Below, in pieces: positions 43,951 to 54,685 of a stretch of DNA of 64,000 bases. Made by a program: the position numbers and the translations under genes. The number at the start of each line of letters is the position of its first letter. Position 1 is the first letter of the stretch. Source of the stretch: Earliella scabrosa (lineage: Eukaryota; Basidiomycota; Agaricomycetes; Polyporales; Polyporaceae); NCBI GenBank assembly GCA_022605405.1, contig JABYQQ010000021.1, positions 310,001-374,000 of the forward strand. Direction: 5' to 3'. Under the pieces are notes generated by a model. That model did not search any database. It saw only the letters and a program-made list of their open reading frames with translations, and was not told where the DNA came from.

Positions 43951-44656
43951 CGGTAGCAATGCCCTTACTACCGTGTATAACAAGGTCCGATCGGATTTGG
44001 CAATTTACTACGGTGCATCTACGAAGTCCGAGTTCGAGTTTGTCGGCTTTGCGTTGATCTTCGAAGTCCCTACGGGCTTTGCACGGTAGCCGAGTCCTGC
44101 GCGAAAGCATCTTCTCTGTCTCGCCAATGTCGCCCTGTACGTTGCCACGTTCATACCATGGTGCTGGCACCACATTGTTGGCTTCACATGACGAGAGGTG
44201 TGTGTTCCGTCCAACGTTGCATCCACACGTCCGTCTCGCCCTCACCTCATCGCGGACTTCTCGATCTCACGCGACGCGTTCATCTGACCGACCCTATCAG
44301 ATTATCTGGAGACTGGGGGTTCTCCGTGCGGCACGGATTCGAGAATAGACGCACCGTGCTGCGTGCCTTGTGCGCGTGATATCCAAACATAGCACGAGTA
44401 CCACCCCGTTATTAGCACCCGCTATAATCAGCCCCATCTCTCCCTACGGTCGCAGAGAGCGGCCTTCTCGGGCTCGCGGGGCTCGCACACTGCACTCGAT
44501 AGCCAAAGAAGCCTTCAGATCACGGCGTCTTGACGGGGGCGATCAACTTCAAGCGAGCGTGTGCGAATTTGAATGTGGTTTGTGGGATAGTACGGTGGTG
44601 GGACTAATATACAGTTGGGCGGACTCTACCACGAGCCATGCACGATTACGGCACAT
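43951..44656. other. Intergenic, no gene seen
   Basis: About 0.7 kb between the tRNA and the 3' end of the quinone reductase gene. Only short random frames are present. Confidence 0.5.
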
Positions 44657-45574
44657 CTAGAACTTGACCTTGCTCACGAGCTCCCAGAACGTCTTGCCCT
44701 GGATCTCCGCGACCTCGAGCTCCAGCGCCGAAGGCTGGCGCGAGCCGTCGCCGCCGGCGAACGTGCCCGCACCCCAAGGAGAGCCTGTAGCACACAGCAT
44801 GCGTCAGCACGGCGTCATAGAGCACGATTTGACGACATTGAGTGCATATATGCGCGCAAATGCGCGTATGCGGTCCCGACTCGCGAGGATGAAGGAAAGG
44901 AACACTCACCACCGCGGACCTCGGAGAGGTTGGTGAGCTGCCCGAAGGCCTTGGCGTAGCCGAGGGGGACAAAGTTGATGCCGTGGTGGACGAGGGTCGA
45001 GATGGACGCGAGCACGGTCGACTCCTGGCCTCCGCCGGACGACGCGGTCGAGACGAACACGCCCGCGAACTTGCCGAAGAGCGCACCGGTTGCCCAGAGC
45101 TGGCCCGTCGCGTCCCAGAAGGCCTTCCACTGTCCGGGGAAGTTGCCGTAACGGGTGGGGATGCCGAAGAGGAAGGCATCGAACTGGGCGAGGTCGCCTG
45201 GTTCGAGGACGGGGTAGTTGGGCTTGGGGGGCGCGTGGAGCTTGGCGAGGATGTCCTCGGGAAGGGTCTCTGCGATCTGGTAGATGGTAGCGGAGCCACC
45301 TGCGGACTCGATGCCCTTCTTCTCGGCCTCAGCCACTAGAACGCGATGCACTGTTAGGCGTGGAGAACAGACACGAGGAGATGTGGGACATACGCTTGGC
45401 GATGTGGCCGTACATGGAGTAGATGACGATGGCGACCTTGGGAGAAGACATGGTGGATGCGGGAGCGGGGGTGGTGGCAGGAGCGGGGGTGGATGATGAG
45501 GGTTTCTTGGTCGAGGCGGGCTTTTTATCGTCGTCGGAGAAGATGTTCTTGAGACGCTTCCCGGGGAAACACAT
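44657..45574 (-). CDS. NAD(P)H:quinone oxidoreductase type IV (benzoquinone reductase, WrbA-like)
   Basis: Three exons, 45394-45574, 44910-45335 and 44657-44784, join in frame to 244 residues. After an N-terminal extension ([18 protein letters not shown] and a Pro/Ser/Thr stretch), [17 protein letters not shown] is the flavodoxin-like FMN phosphate loop. [20 protein letters not shown] and [20 protein letters not shown] are the other FMN-contact loops. INFVPLGY and [18 protein letters not shown] complete the WrbA/type IV signature. The enzyme reduces quinones with NAD(P)H by two electrons, in the cytosol. In wood-decay fungi this activity handles quinones from lignin breakdown and can feed Fenton chemistry. 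The M-C-F-P-G-K-R start is one I associate with Agaricomycete versions. Confidence 0.93.
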
Positions 45575-47647
45575 TGACTGATGGGGTGTAGGCTTGGAGT
45601 GCAGACTAGAGACATTTATACATCGATCGAGCGCCTAGCGAATACTGGCGATCGAGACGGTCGTGAGATGTTCTGACCTGGATTGGAGACTCACCGACGC
45701 TTCTCGTCTCCTCCCCTCTCCTCCGCTATCCCCGCCGCGCGCGGCCCCAGCGTTGGCGGTCTGGCCTGCGCGGCTGATGCGCCATGACAGAGCGTAGCGA
45801 AAGGGGCCGGTGTTGGTCAGCACGAGCTCGGTGAGCAGGCGGGACGCGAGCAGCGAAATGGAGGACGAATACGCGGTCGATCTCGTCGGTCGCGTCATAC
45901 CGAATTCGGTGGCTGTGTCCTCTATCGCTGTCGAGTTGCCATATCGGGGCTGATGCTCCCGCCCTTGTCGCGCGGGTGGCGCCCGTGGCCAACCCAAAGG
46001 GCGTCGACGGTTCCCACGGCCGCTCTCGCCCTCGTCTCGGACGCTCTCTTTCGCGGTCCTGGATTAGCAAGAGAATCGCCTTACATGGACTCCGTCTTCC
46101 CACGCATTCCCACACGCACCTCATACCCGCGCCGCGCCATGGATGGCAGCCTCGAAACAGGCGTTGCGCTCGCATGCGCCCGCACCGGCGAGCCTGCTCC
46201 CCGTCGTTGTGCGTACATGATCCCCCAGCTCGCTGACTCAGCTCTCGTGTCATCGCTCTGACAACCTCTTACAGAGCGTATGGGTCCATGTCGCGCCGCA
46301 TCTTCGCATTGTGGCCTCGCGACCCTCGCTAGGACAGCAGATTCAGATGGAACTGTCCGTCGTGAGCTGAGCAATTCGTTGACTGCGCCGTTTCACGTCA
46401 ATTGCTTGGTCAGGCTGACGAACGAAACCACACCTTACCCTTTGTCGACGGGGTAAGCACCCCGCGAACGTACTCGAGAAGCACCGCCGGAACTCATCTC
46501 GTGGCATAACCTTCGCTGTGGCCCCGCGCTCTAATATTAGTGCGCGCAGGAACACAGTCTCCGTAGGCTATGGAGCGCTCGCACTGGAAAGCACCGACGC
46601 TAAGTAATTGATTTACTGGTGGACAGGGCTGATCCGTGACAGAAAGGCGGAACAGACCGTTCTATACAAACGTCGGAGTACATGAGGTCCCTGGCCTGTC
46701 ACGGCCTCGCCCAGTTCGATTTAGGCCGCGCACATTGAGCGGACGTTCGGTGATGAGGCCGCCAACATGGATGCATCCACGTTGTCGGACAAAGTGCGGC
46801 ATCCTCATAACATCACGCAATCCGTGGTATGACATACGACGACTGCTGACACTGATCATACGCACAAAGACGCCATCGGAGCAACTAGAGTGGAAGATCT
46901 ACCCTATCGTCCATCTAATTGAGTAGTGGTCCAACGATGTCATTTGCAAGACTTGTGCGGGCGTCGACTGAGCATGGCGCCTGAACTTGGTATGTATTCG
47001 TCATGTGTGGTTCGCTCTTACTCTACAGAATTCCTGTGAAATTTACTCCCGATGTTTTCGTGACAGCTTTCTCAAAGGCGGCTTGAAAGAGATCTTGCGC
47101 CTGATATATACCAATGTATCAAGTGACAAGCAGGAGGTCGATAGACCAAGATCAGGCGGCAAGTGAGCGACCCGCCCGTTCGCCACCAACCACTACCTAC
47201 TCAGCGCTTCAAGTCCTTGCCATGGCATGCTCTTCATGCATGGCGTCTCTCGGAAACGACATCGAATACATTCCATAGCACCAATATCTCATCATCAATT
47301 CGAAGTCCAAGCTGTCTTTACTACGATAACGCTCCCAGAGCCAGGCGTATGCTCTCTTCATGCCCAGAACGCACGACTTCGGCCTTCGGACATGATCATC
47401 AAGCTCAAGCTGGTCTCGTGCTTTGAAAGGACACCCACTTCGACTCACCGTACCCACGTCAATACAGCGCCCATGCCTAGGGACATCCGCCGCGCACCTC
47501 TTGCGTATTTTCGCGTATCAACGCAAAGGGACGAAGTTGGTGTTACGGAATCCCGCTCCGAGCTGGGCCGTACCCGCCACTCATTCAGACGGCCTTCCAT
47601 CTACCTGCTCCACTCCTTGGAACTGTTCATGCATTCAATCTCTTGAC
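45575..47647. other. Long intergenic region, no confident gene
   Basis: About 2 kb without a supported gene. Frames near 45650-46260 are GC-rich and open on both strands but show no domain. The right end, before the ATG at 47648, is the promoter of the membrane protein gene and contains CT-rich tracts. Confidence 0.4.
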
Positions 47648-49219
47648 ATGTACCTCTCGCGCAGATGCTCACTCATCCTGCCTTGCACGCTCGCTCTAAG
47701 TCTTTCTCTCCCCTCCGCCCGTGCTGGAACAGGTATCGCAGATGACGTCGATCCAGGCATGTACTACTCAGGCCTATGGATCCCCGACGGCGACCCAAAT
47801 ACGTTCGGGAAGCACGACACCTGGACGAACCAGAGCGGCGCAAGCGTCGTCTTCGACTTCATCGGTACGCCACCACTGTCTCTTACAAGTCGTCTCAGAG
47901 TCCCACCTCCATCTCACCAACTGGAACTGAGAAACGTACGCGCACCTAGGCACGCAGATCCAAGTGTTCGCAACCCGCCGCCCGACAGGCACGTACCTCA
48001 CAAACGTCTCCTTCGCCGTCGACGGCGGCCCGCCCGCGCTGTGGACGACGACCGAGTTCGTGCCCGAGATCGCGTACAAGAACCTCGTCTACACCTCCCC
48101 ACAGCTCCCGCCCGCCCAGCACCGCATCACAATTACGAATCACGGGCAGATCTTCTGGCTCGACTACGTGCAGTTCACCACCGCGGATGCGCCGCCGCCG
48201 ACCGGTCCTGAGGAAGGCGGCGGGGGAGGTGGGGGAGGTGGGGGAGGCGGGAGCGCGGAGGGTACTGACCATGACAGGCCGACGAGCACGAAGGAGCAGG
48301 TCCCGCCATCGACAACCTCCGAACCTCGTCCTTCGCCCAGCCCCTCCCGCAGACCCACAGCCCCTGATTCGTCGTCGCCGTCGCCGTCGCCGTCACCAAC
48401 ATCCTCGTCGTCCGTTGCAGCCTCGTTAGATGCCGTTAGTCCCGAGGTCCCCACCGCATCACCGGGATCTTTAGCAAATCCCGAACTATCAGCGCCCACC
48501 GCGCCCACCCCTTCCGCTACAACTTCGGACAGCCCTCCAGACCTTGGAGACGCGACGTCGTCTGCGAGCAACGAGGGCTCGCAGACCCCGATGATCGTCG
48601 GGATTGCAGTGGGGGCGGCGGGGGCGCTCGCGCTGGTCCTCGCCGCGTTGTGGTGGCTCCGGGCCCGGATGCTGACCCGGGGACGGGAGCCCGAGGGGGG
48701 CAAGGAAGGAGGTGAGTGGACGTCCGCCACGCCGTTCGGTATGTCGTAATTCTTCACTGTCCGAAATGGGATGTGATGGCGCCCGCCTGCTGATTCATCC
48801 ACCCTCCAGGTGAACCGCCGAGTGCAAGTGGGGAGGGAAGGGAGACGAGGTCATACCACGGGAAAGGAGCACTGTCTGGGGCGCGTACGGACGAGCTCGC
48901 CCCGTCGGCTCCTCGCCCGCTACCAGATGTCCCCGCACAGGCTCGCACCCCGGTAGCAGACCGTGGCAGCAGCTCGTTCTCTCTGAGTCCGAATAGGATG
49001 GCGCAAGATGGGTCCTTAGATGTGGACTCGGAGTCTTTGCGTGTACGAGTCTTGCCGAGGGTGCGACATTCGCAGGACGCGGGGATACGCCTGGCGGGTG
49101 GCCCGATTGGGGAGGTGGGCGCGGAGATGTGGGGACAGGGAGAGCACGATGAGACGGACGAGGTTGTGACGCTCCCGCCGTCGTATGCGCAGATTCATGG
49201 TGGGGGTCCAGGGTCCTGA
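47648..49219 (+). CDS. Secretory single-pass membrane protein, 462 aa
   Basis: Exons 47648-47864, 47950-48711 and 48810-49219 join in frame. A signal peptide is clear (SLILPCTLALSLSLPSARA). The ectodomain reads GKHDTWTNQSGASVVFDFIG, then TQIQVFATRRPTGTYLTNVS, YTSPQLPPAQHRITITNHG and FWLDYVQFTT. This beta-rich pattern (V-x-F-x-G-T-x-I-x-V-F...L-x-x-G-x-H-x-I-x-I...F-x-L-D-Y-x-x-F) recurs in basidiomycete membrane proteins and resembles galactose-binding-like modules. A Gly run and a long Ser/Thr/Pro stalk follow, probably O-glycosylated. The transmembrane helix is MIVGIAVGAAGALALVLAAL. The cytosolic tail of about 150 residues has PPSYAQI near its end. It could be a cell-wall sensor; that is inference. 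Confidence 0.8.
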
Positions 49220-49339
49220 CATTATGTTGTTGAAGTTGGTAGGATAGACCTGATGTAGGAGCCGGTCCCAGTCCTCGTTCGTGATTCATCCAGTTCCATT
49301 GACCGAGTCGTCAGTTTCTGAGGTTGCGAGGGTCGACGC

Positions 49340-50785
49340 TCATGCAGCTTCACGACCGAGATTTTCCATGTACGCCGTCACAGCTGACATCTCCGATGGC
49401 GCGACTTCCTCGATCTGCTTCTGGGGACTGGGGGAGTTCAGCCTGAACCAACGCCATTGGCGGCCGTCGGCGGAATCGACAAACGATCCGAAAAACTCGA
49501 GCGAGGGCAGCATCTCGGCTATGGTGGCTGCCATGGTAGGGTCGTCCATCGCACGCATGTACCCGCGAGGACCGCCGATGGACAGGCCAATGAGGGGGAG
49601 GCCTGCAAGACCTTCGAGGTCGTGGAGCTGGAGTGCGGTGTGTGAGCACCTATCTCGTACGGCGCAGAAGCGCGGGGTACTCACGAACGCCGTGTCAATA
49701 TCTGGTGGGTCGTTAAGCGAGGGGCTGATCCGCGTGATTTCGATATACCTTATGGACTTCACGTCCGACACGAGGCCTTCGATGAACCTAGGGGCCGTCC
49801 TGTTGATGGTGAACGACGCAACGACGGGCTGGGTCCGTCGGAGGATGTCGAGAATAGCGTCGACGACCCGCAGAGGCATATAAAGATGCAGAGTGCACCC
49901 GTGTCCCATGTCGAGGCGCCGTAGGGGGGATCCAAGTGGAAAGTAGGTCCCGTTGATCTGCGCGGTGTCCAGGCTTGGCCATGGCACCATGTCCTCTTCT
50001 GGCTCCGGCTTGCGGATACTCTGGAACTGGGCAGAGCGGACATTTGGGAACAAACGCACCACCAGTGACAGCGGCGGGGAGACGCCCCCAAATGTGAGGG
50101 TGTGGAGGCGGGACCAGGTGGTGGTAACAGACAAGCTGGGGGAAGAGAAGCAGTCGTGCAGTGATAGAGTCTCTAACGCCTGAGTATGCATTTGGAGGCT
50201 GTGTAGGGAGTTCTCGAAGTGGGCCAGGACGTTCTTCAGATTGATCTCTCGTGGTCGGCTTCGCATGTCCCGCAGCATCTCTATGCTTCGAGGACCCACG
50301 CCAGTCAACGTGACCTTCTCCAGGAATCCCCAGCGAGTGAATGTGGTGACGAAAGAAGAGTCCTGCTGGATGAGGACCTCCACATCCCCGAGCAATATGG
50401 TTCGGAGATTCGTTGCAAAGACAAGTGCCACAGCAAGCAGAGGAGCGCTGACGTAGTCGCGCCTCGAGAAAAGACGACCAGGTTGTGGGGGAGCGCTGAA
50501 CGCGGTAGGATGTACCTCTAGTGTCCGGATGTATTGGCCGTACTCGGGCTTAGCGGTCACTAGGCTGGTGAAACTGGCGAGCTTCTGCGCCCCTGACCTT
50601 AGAGGCGGTACATCGGGTCTGGGTATGAGGATGCCGTTGTCCGCGAGCACGACCTCGGCAAGAATCCGGGGAACAGCGACTTCGTGTGCGCGGCGACTGG
50701 TCTGGGCCAGGCGTATTGCGCTTTGCTGGGTGAGGCTTTCGAGAATGGCTGATAGAACATCGAAGGGGAGGTCCAGGAGTTGCAT
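49340..50785 (-). CDS. F-box / LRR protein with an in-frame intron
   Basis: The start is ATG 50783-50785. The first 40 residues, MQLLDLPFDVLSAILESLT then SAIRLAQTSRRAHEVAVPRI, form a good F-box. Leucine-rich segments follow (YIRTLEVHPTAF, FLEKVTLTGVGPRSIEML, ALETLSLHDCFSSPSLS, RLHTLTFGGVSPPLSL, LRRLDMGHGCTLHLY, MLPSLEFFGSFV). The likely role is substrate adaptor in an SCF ubiquitin ligase. At 49628-49684 lies a 57-nt segment that starts GTGAGTAC and ends CTCCAG. It has no stop and is a multiple of three, so both spliced and unspliced messages stay in frame; I think it is an intron. Confidence 0.85.
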   Translation of the reverse strand: MQLLDLPFDVLSAILESLTQQSAIRLAQTSRRAHEVAVPRILAEVVLADNGILIPRPDVPPLRSGAQKLASFTSLVTAKPEYGQYIRTLEVHPTAFSAPPQPGRLFSRRDYVSAPLLAVALVFATNLRTILLGDVEVLIQQDSSFVTTFTRWGFLEKVTLTGVGPRSIEMLRDMRSRPREINLKNVLAHFENSLHSLQMHTQALETLSLHDCFSSPSLSVTTTWSRLHTLTFGGVSPPLSLVVRLFPNVRSAQFQSIRKPEPEEDMVPWPSLDTAQINGTYFPLGSPLRRLDMGHGCTLHLYMPLRVVDAILDILRRTQPVVASFTINRTAPRFIEGLVSDVKSIRYIEITRISPSLNDPPDIDTAFVSTPRFCAVRDRCSHTALQLHDLEGLAGLPLIGLSIGGPRGYMRAMDDPTMAATIAEMLPSLEFFGSFVDSADGRQWRWFRLNSPSPQKQIEEVAPSEMSAVTAYMENLGREAA

Positions 50786-51531
50786 CACAGGTGAGAGTTA
50801 GTGTCCGCAGACTAGTTCCAGACCTACCATAACCATTAAATACGCGATGTCATACATAATAATGAAACCACTTGCCGTCGCGAGTTTGTTGTACACAACT
50901 GTCAGACGCTGAGTCACAGTCGTGGAGGATCTATACTCGAAGCGGATGATGGTCTGAGTTGGAACACTAATCTCCGCTTGGTCGGGAATCAGGGGAAGAA
51001 GAAGGAACATACCTATACAGACGCCGCGAGCACTCCGCGCAGGCTGCCCAACTCCGATGATGACTCCGCTGAGGTTCAAGAACGAGAGGGGGAATGGGGC
51101 AAAGCAGCCATCGAGGCAGGGGGGTTATAAGCATACAGCAATGGGCTCTAGAGGACCCGCTCATGTCGGCCAGGGGTGGACAGAAAGATCTGGTCCGCTA
51201 TTCCACCGCACCAGTGAGAAATGGGAGGGATGATAATCTAAAATGTAACCTGGTGGCGGGAGCAGTTTGAAAGATTGTGGAATGCTTGGACGGGATCCAA
51301 TACGTACGGGTCGCTGTGCGCATGATAGAAGGTTCAATTGTGTGGAGCACATCTTCCATAATCAGGGGCACGCTAGCGATTGATACAATCTGCTCGGTCC
51401 GCTCCCGAGCGACCGACTGTCAAGCGAAACCAATGAACGGGAGACCCACTCTAATCTGGAAGACAGCCCCCACGCATATGGGGTTACGTGAATGCCTCAT
51501 GTTACCCAACCCCTCCCACCCCTTCACGTCT
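50786..51531. other. Intergenic, no confident gene
   Basis: About 0.75 kb between the F-box start and the 3' end of COG7. A 93-codon minus frame (50798-51079) has two hydrophobic stretches (IGMFLLLPLIP and FIIMYDIAYLMVMVGLELV) but no recognisable family or ATG context, and I do not call it. Confidence 0.4.
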
Positions 51532-54357
51532 CTATACCCACCCCCGCAACCTGGCCACCGTCGCTATCACCGGATCTTCCTTCTCTCCAGCAGCGAGGCC
51601 TTCTCGCGCATCCTTGAGCTTCTGTCGGCCGTCCGTATCGTCCACGTCAACCCATTCCCTCCATTTCTCCAGCTCGGGTGACTCGACGTTCAGCGCCATC
51701 ACGATATTTGACAAATACCCCAGATCAGAGGAGAGCTGCGCGGCTCCAGCAGGGGTGAGCTTGCCAATGCGAGGCAGGACCTCCGACGTCAATCTGGAGA
51801 CGAGCGAGAGACCGAGGGACGACAACCACGCTGCGGACACAGCCTCGGGGGTCAGGATGGGAGGGATTGACACGGTCGCGCCACCCGACGGTGTCGGAGA
51901 GCTTTTGAGAGATAACGACGGTGATCGACGGGTGTGCGAGAGTCCCGACGATGATAGGGTTGCCTCGGCAGGCGGCGTGGGTTCTGCCAGGCCGCGCAAG
52001 AAATCTGTGCTGATGAAGGGCAGGGTCTCGAGCGAGAAGGCAAGTGCGTCGTCGTCTGCATAGACTTCGAACAGGCGTGGGAGGTTCAGCAAGCCTTCTG
52101 CGACATGCTGCATGATGTTGCTAGGCGATAACGAGAAGGTTGGGACCTGGACCTCGCTCAGAGCGCTGCCAGTCGTGGAGCGCTTCGCCTTCGGGTCACC
52201 AGGTGTGGACCAGAGAGGCAACGAGGCGTATGTAGCCAGGTATCCGTGCAATGGCGAGAGGATAGTATCTTGCAACGCGTGCTGAGACGTTTTGGCGAGA
52301 TCAGCGATGGCGGTGCGTGCGGCTGTCAGGAGAGGAGGTGGCGGTATTAGAGTGGCATGTGGAACAGCGAAGAGATGGGGTGAGCGTCGAGGATCAGGCG
52401 TTTGAGGTGTTGGGGCCAGGAACGCATCCGTCTTGGAGGCGCCTTGTGGTGCAGAAGGCTCGGGGTCCACCCGGTTCAACAGCTCTTGCAACTCAGCAGA
52501 GTTGAGACTAGACTGCATAAGGAGCTGGAGTTTGCCTCTGTTTGCACCGGACATGAAGATGCCGACTGGGTCGGCACGTTGCTGCCGAAGCGACGTCGAT
52601 GCTTGGACGATGCTGGCACGAAGCTTAGATTCGAACAGGATCATGCGGTCGAGGAGGGTCCGAACAGCCTCGAGGAAGTGCAGGAGGGCTTGAATGTCCG
52701 CCCAATCATCGGGGGTGTAGTCAAGGTCCGACAAGTCCTCGCCCGAAGCGGATGCAGCCAGCGACTGTCCACCTTGGCCACTCCGTCGAGAGTTTATCTC
52801 GGCCTTCGACGCCTCCACGAAGGCGACGAAGAGACGGTCCACGGCCTGAACGAGGCCTAACACGCCATAACCATGGGTGAACGCCATACACCGGGTGATG
52901 GCGTCCTCCGCCACACTGAAGATGTCGACCGCACGTTCTCGCAAAAGGCGAGCATGGTCGATGCGCCCCCGCGACTCGCTCGCGAACGTAGCCTTGACCG
53001 CATCCTCAACGAGCCGGGTCTCTAGTGCGGCATAGTCGACCTGAAAATCCAGGAACGGTTCAAACAGTTCTTGGTCCCAGCCGAGCGTCGGTGGAGCCAG
53101 CGCACCAGTACCGCTGATAGAGGCACGGTGGGAGCCTATCCTCCGAGACATAGACAGCGACATTCGAGCAGAGGAACGACGCCGTAATCTCCCCGTTGAC
53201 GGCTCCTCCCCGGCTATTGGCGCGGCGTAGCTAACCTTTTCCATGATCTTATCCGTTGACACCGCGAAGTCCTCTGTGGCACGATAGGTAGCGAGCAACT
53301 GGGTTAGGGCTTGCGGACCGTAGTGGGTCGACAATGCTTCAAGGCGCTGAGAGAACGACGGTTGGAGAGCGGACAGTGTGGATGTAATGAGAGCAGAAAG
53401 AGTCGGGCGGGGATCGGGGAAAATGGCTGGTATGGAGGTCCTCTCGGTTTGCAAGATGTTGATGAAGGAGGCGAAGAAGGTAGGGAGAAAGGAGGCGAAA
53501 GTCAGCGAGGATGGCTCGACGGGGGAACTCGAGTCGCAATCGCGTAGACGTGCATGCTGCCATTCCTCCACCAGAGGGCCTCGCCGTGATCCGTAGTAGT
53601 AGTTGCGGAATTCCGACTCTCGTTGGATATTCGTGAAGATGGAGAAGTAGTTGCGACATACCGCGACGTCTTGAGAGTTCACGGCGGCAACCAACGCCGA
53701 GCTGAGAGAAGCCTCGAGTTGGTTCTGCAAGCTGACCATGAGGGTCCGCCTGCTCTCGTACTCCGGGGTGTTCTCGAACACGACCATACTTTTGGATGCC
53801 TCCGACAACCGTTCCGCCGCCTTCTCGTAGTTCTTCTCGCCCAATAGGGACGTAACGTCGCTCTCGAGCGTACTCCAACTCTCCGCCTCTCGCAAAACCT
53901 CTCGCGTCGCCTCCATGTTCCGCTTGACTGTGTCCAGGTAGTGAAGCTTGTCCAACGCGGCATCCGTGTCGGCGCCGAGGGACGGTTTGGATTTGGATTC
54001 GACCTTGTGGAGAATCCCTTGCAAAGAGAGAGCGCTCTCCCGCATAAAATGGAGGTCGTATGTGAGCCGAGACGCACCGCGAGATATATCTTCGATGAGA
54101 CGGTCCACCTGCGCCGAAGTATCCTCCGAAGCTATCTCCATCACGCCCACCAAATGCGAGACGCGTCGGTCGAGCTCCGTCAACGCGGTAGACCGCTCGG
54201 CCTCACTCGGCTCCTCCGAGACCTCCAAGATGTCATTGATCCATGAGACGACGTCGGAGTGGGCCTCAAGAGTGTTTAGCACGTCCGTTGAGGCCAAGGT
54301 GACTTCTGTGGTTCCATTAGCCGTCCTACATGTACACGTTGAGGATTTCAATAACAC
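51532..54357 (-). CDS. COG7: Conserved oligomeric Golgi complex subunit 7
   Basis: A 941-codon open frame encodes a long helical protein. Its N-terminal part follows COG7: SDVVSWINDILE (animal counterpart begins with a V-K-E-W-I-N motif), LDTVKRNMEATREVLREAES, WSTLESDVTSLL, MVVFENTPEYESRR, LMVSLQNQLEASLSSALVAA, FSIFTNIQRESEFRNYYYG. COG7 belongs to lobe B of the COG tether, which captures vesicles moving back to and within the Golgi. The middle has a Ser-rich insertion (RLRRRSSARMSLSMSRRIGS). The first codon of the open frame (54355-54357) is GTG and no ATG occurs in frame until far inside, so the true start must lie in a short upstream exon not resolved here. It is divergent to eIF3g. Confidence 0.85.
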   Translation of the reverse strand: MLLKSSTCTCRTANGTTEVTLASTDVLNTLEAHSDVVSWINDILEVSEEPSEAERSTALTELDRRVSHLVGVMEIASEDTSAQVDRLIEDISRGASRLTYDLHFMRESALSLQGILHKVESKSKPSLGADTDAALDKLHYLDTVKRNMEATREVLREAESWSTLESDVTSLLGEKNYEKAAERLSEASKSMVVFENTPEYESRRTLMVSLQNQLEASLSSALVAAVNSQDVAVCRNYFSIFTNIQRESEFRNYYYGSRRGPLVEEWQHARLRDCDSSSPVEPSSLTFASFLPTFFASFINILQTERTSIPAIFPDPRPTLSALITSTLSALQPSFSQRLEALSTHYGPQALTQLLATYRATEDFAVSTDKIMEKVSYAAPIAGEEPSTGRLRRRSSARMSLSMSRRIGSHRASISGTGALAPPTLGWDQELFEPFLDFQVDYAALETRLVEDAVKATFASESRGRIDHARLLRERAVDIFSVAEDAITRCMAFTHGYGVLGLVQAVDRLFVAFVEASKAEINSRRSGQGGQSLAASASGEDLSDLDYTPDDWADIQALLHFLEAVRTLLDRMILFESKLRASIVQASTSLRQQRADPVGIFMSGANRGKLQLLMQSSLNSAELQELLNRVDPEPSAPQGASKTDAFLAPTPQTPDPRRSPHLFAVPHATLIPPPPLLTAARTAIADLAKTSQHALQDTILSPLHGYLATYASLPLWSTPGDPKAKRSTTGSALSEVQVPTFSLSPSNIMQHVAEGLLNLPRLFEVYADDDALAFSLETLPFISTDFLRGLAEPTPPAEATLSSSGLSHTRRSPSLSLKSSPTPSGGATVSIPPILTPEAVSAAWLSSLGLSLVSRLTSEVLPRIGKLTPAGAAQLSSDLGYLSNIVMALNVESPELEKWREWVDVDDTDGRQKLKDAREGLAAGEKEDPVIATVARLRGWV

Positions 54358-54685
54358 AACATGATAAGTGGAGACCTTTTGCTCACTGTCCCTGTGTATT
54401 CACTGACATTCCTATCTCCAGAAGGCGTTTGTACCACAGGGAAAACGATGAGGGGGAGCTGTGGACGTCGACTGTAAGGCTGGCTTCAAGGGTCGCGCGT
54501 GTGACAGTCGGTGACTGGTGTGACACCGTAAGGTGAAGATGTGACTGTGTTAACTGAGTTGTAGTATCTGTTAGTCACGCCTTGAGCCGGTTAGATAAGA
54601 TGGGTAACACTGTAAGTCACGGAGTTAGTCAGATTTTCGTTCGCTCGGAGGCGTACGAGCACATCTCTTCCGCGAGACTATCACT
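54358..54685. promoter_or_regulatory. Shared intergenic region of COG7 and eIF3g
   Basis: The 328 bp between divergent housekeeping genes must carry both promoters and probably the first small exon of COG7. It contains several GTGAC motifs (GGTCGCGCGTGTGACAGTC, GGTGTGACACCGT). No TATA element is obvious. Confidence 0.45.

Noticed and set aside
44646..45299. 217-codon Ser/Pro/Arg-rich minus-strand frame
   Set aside because: It is a shifted frame of the quinone reductase exons, whose correct frame is fixed by FMN-binding motifs.
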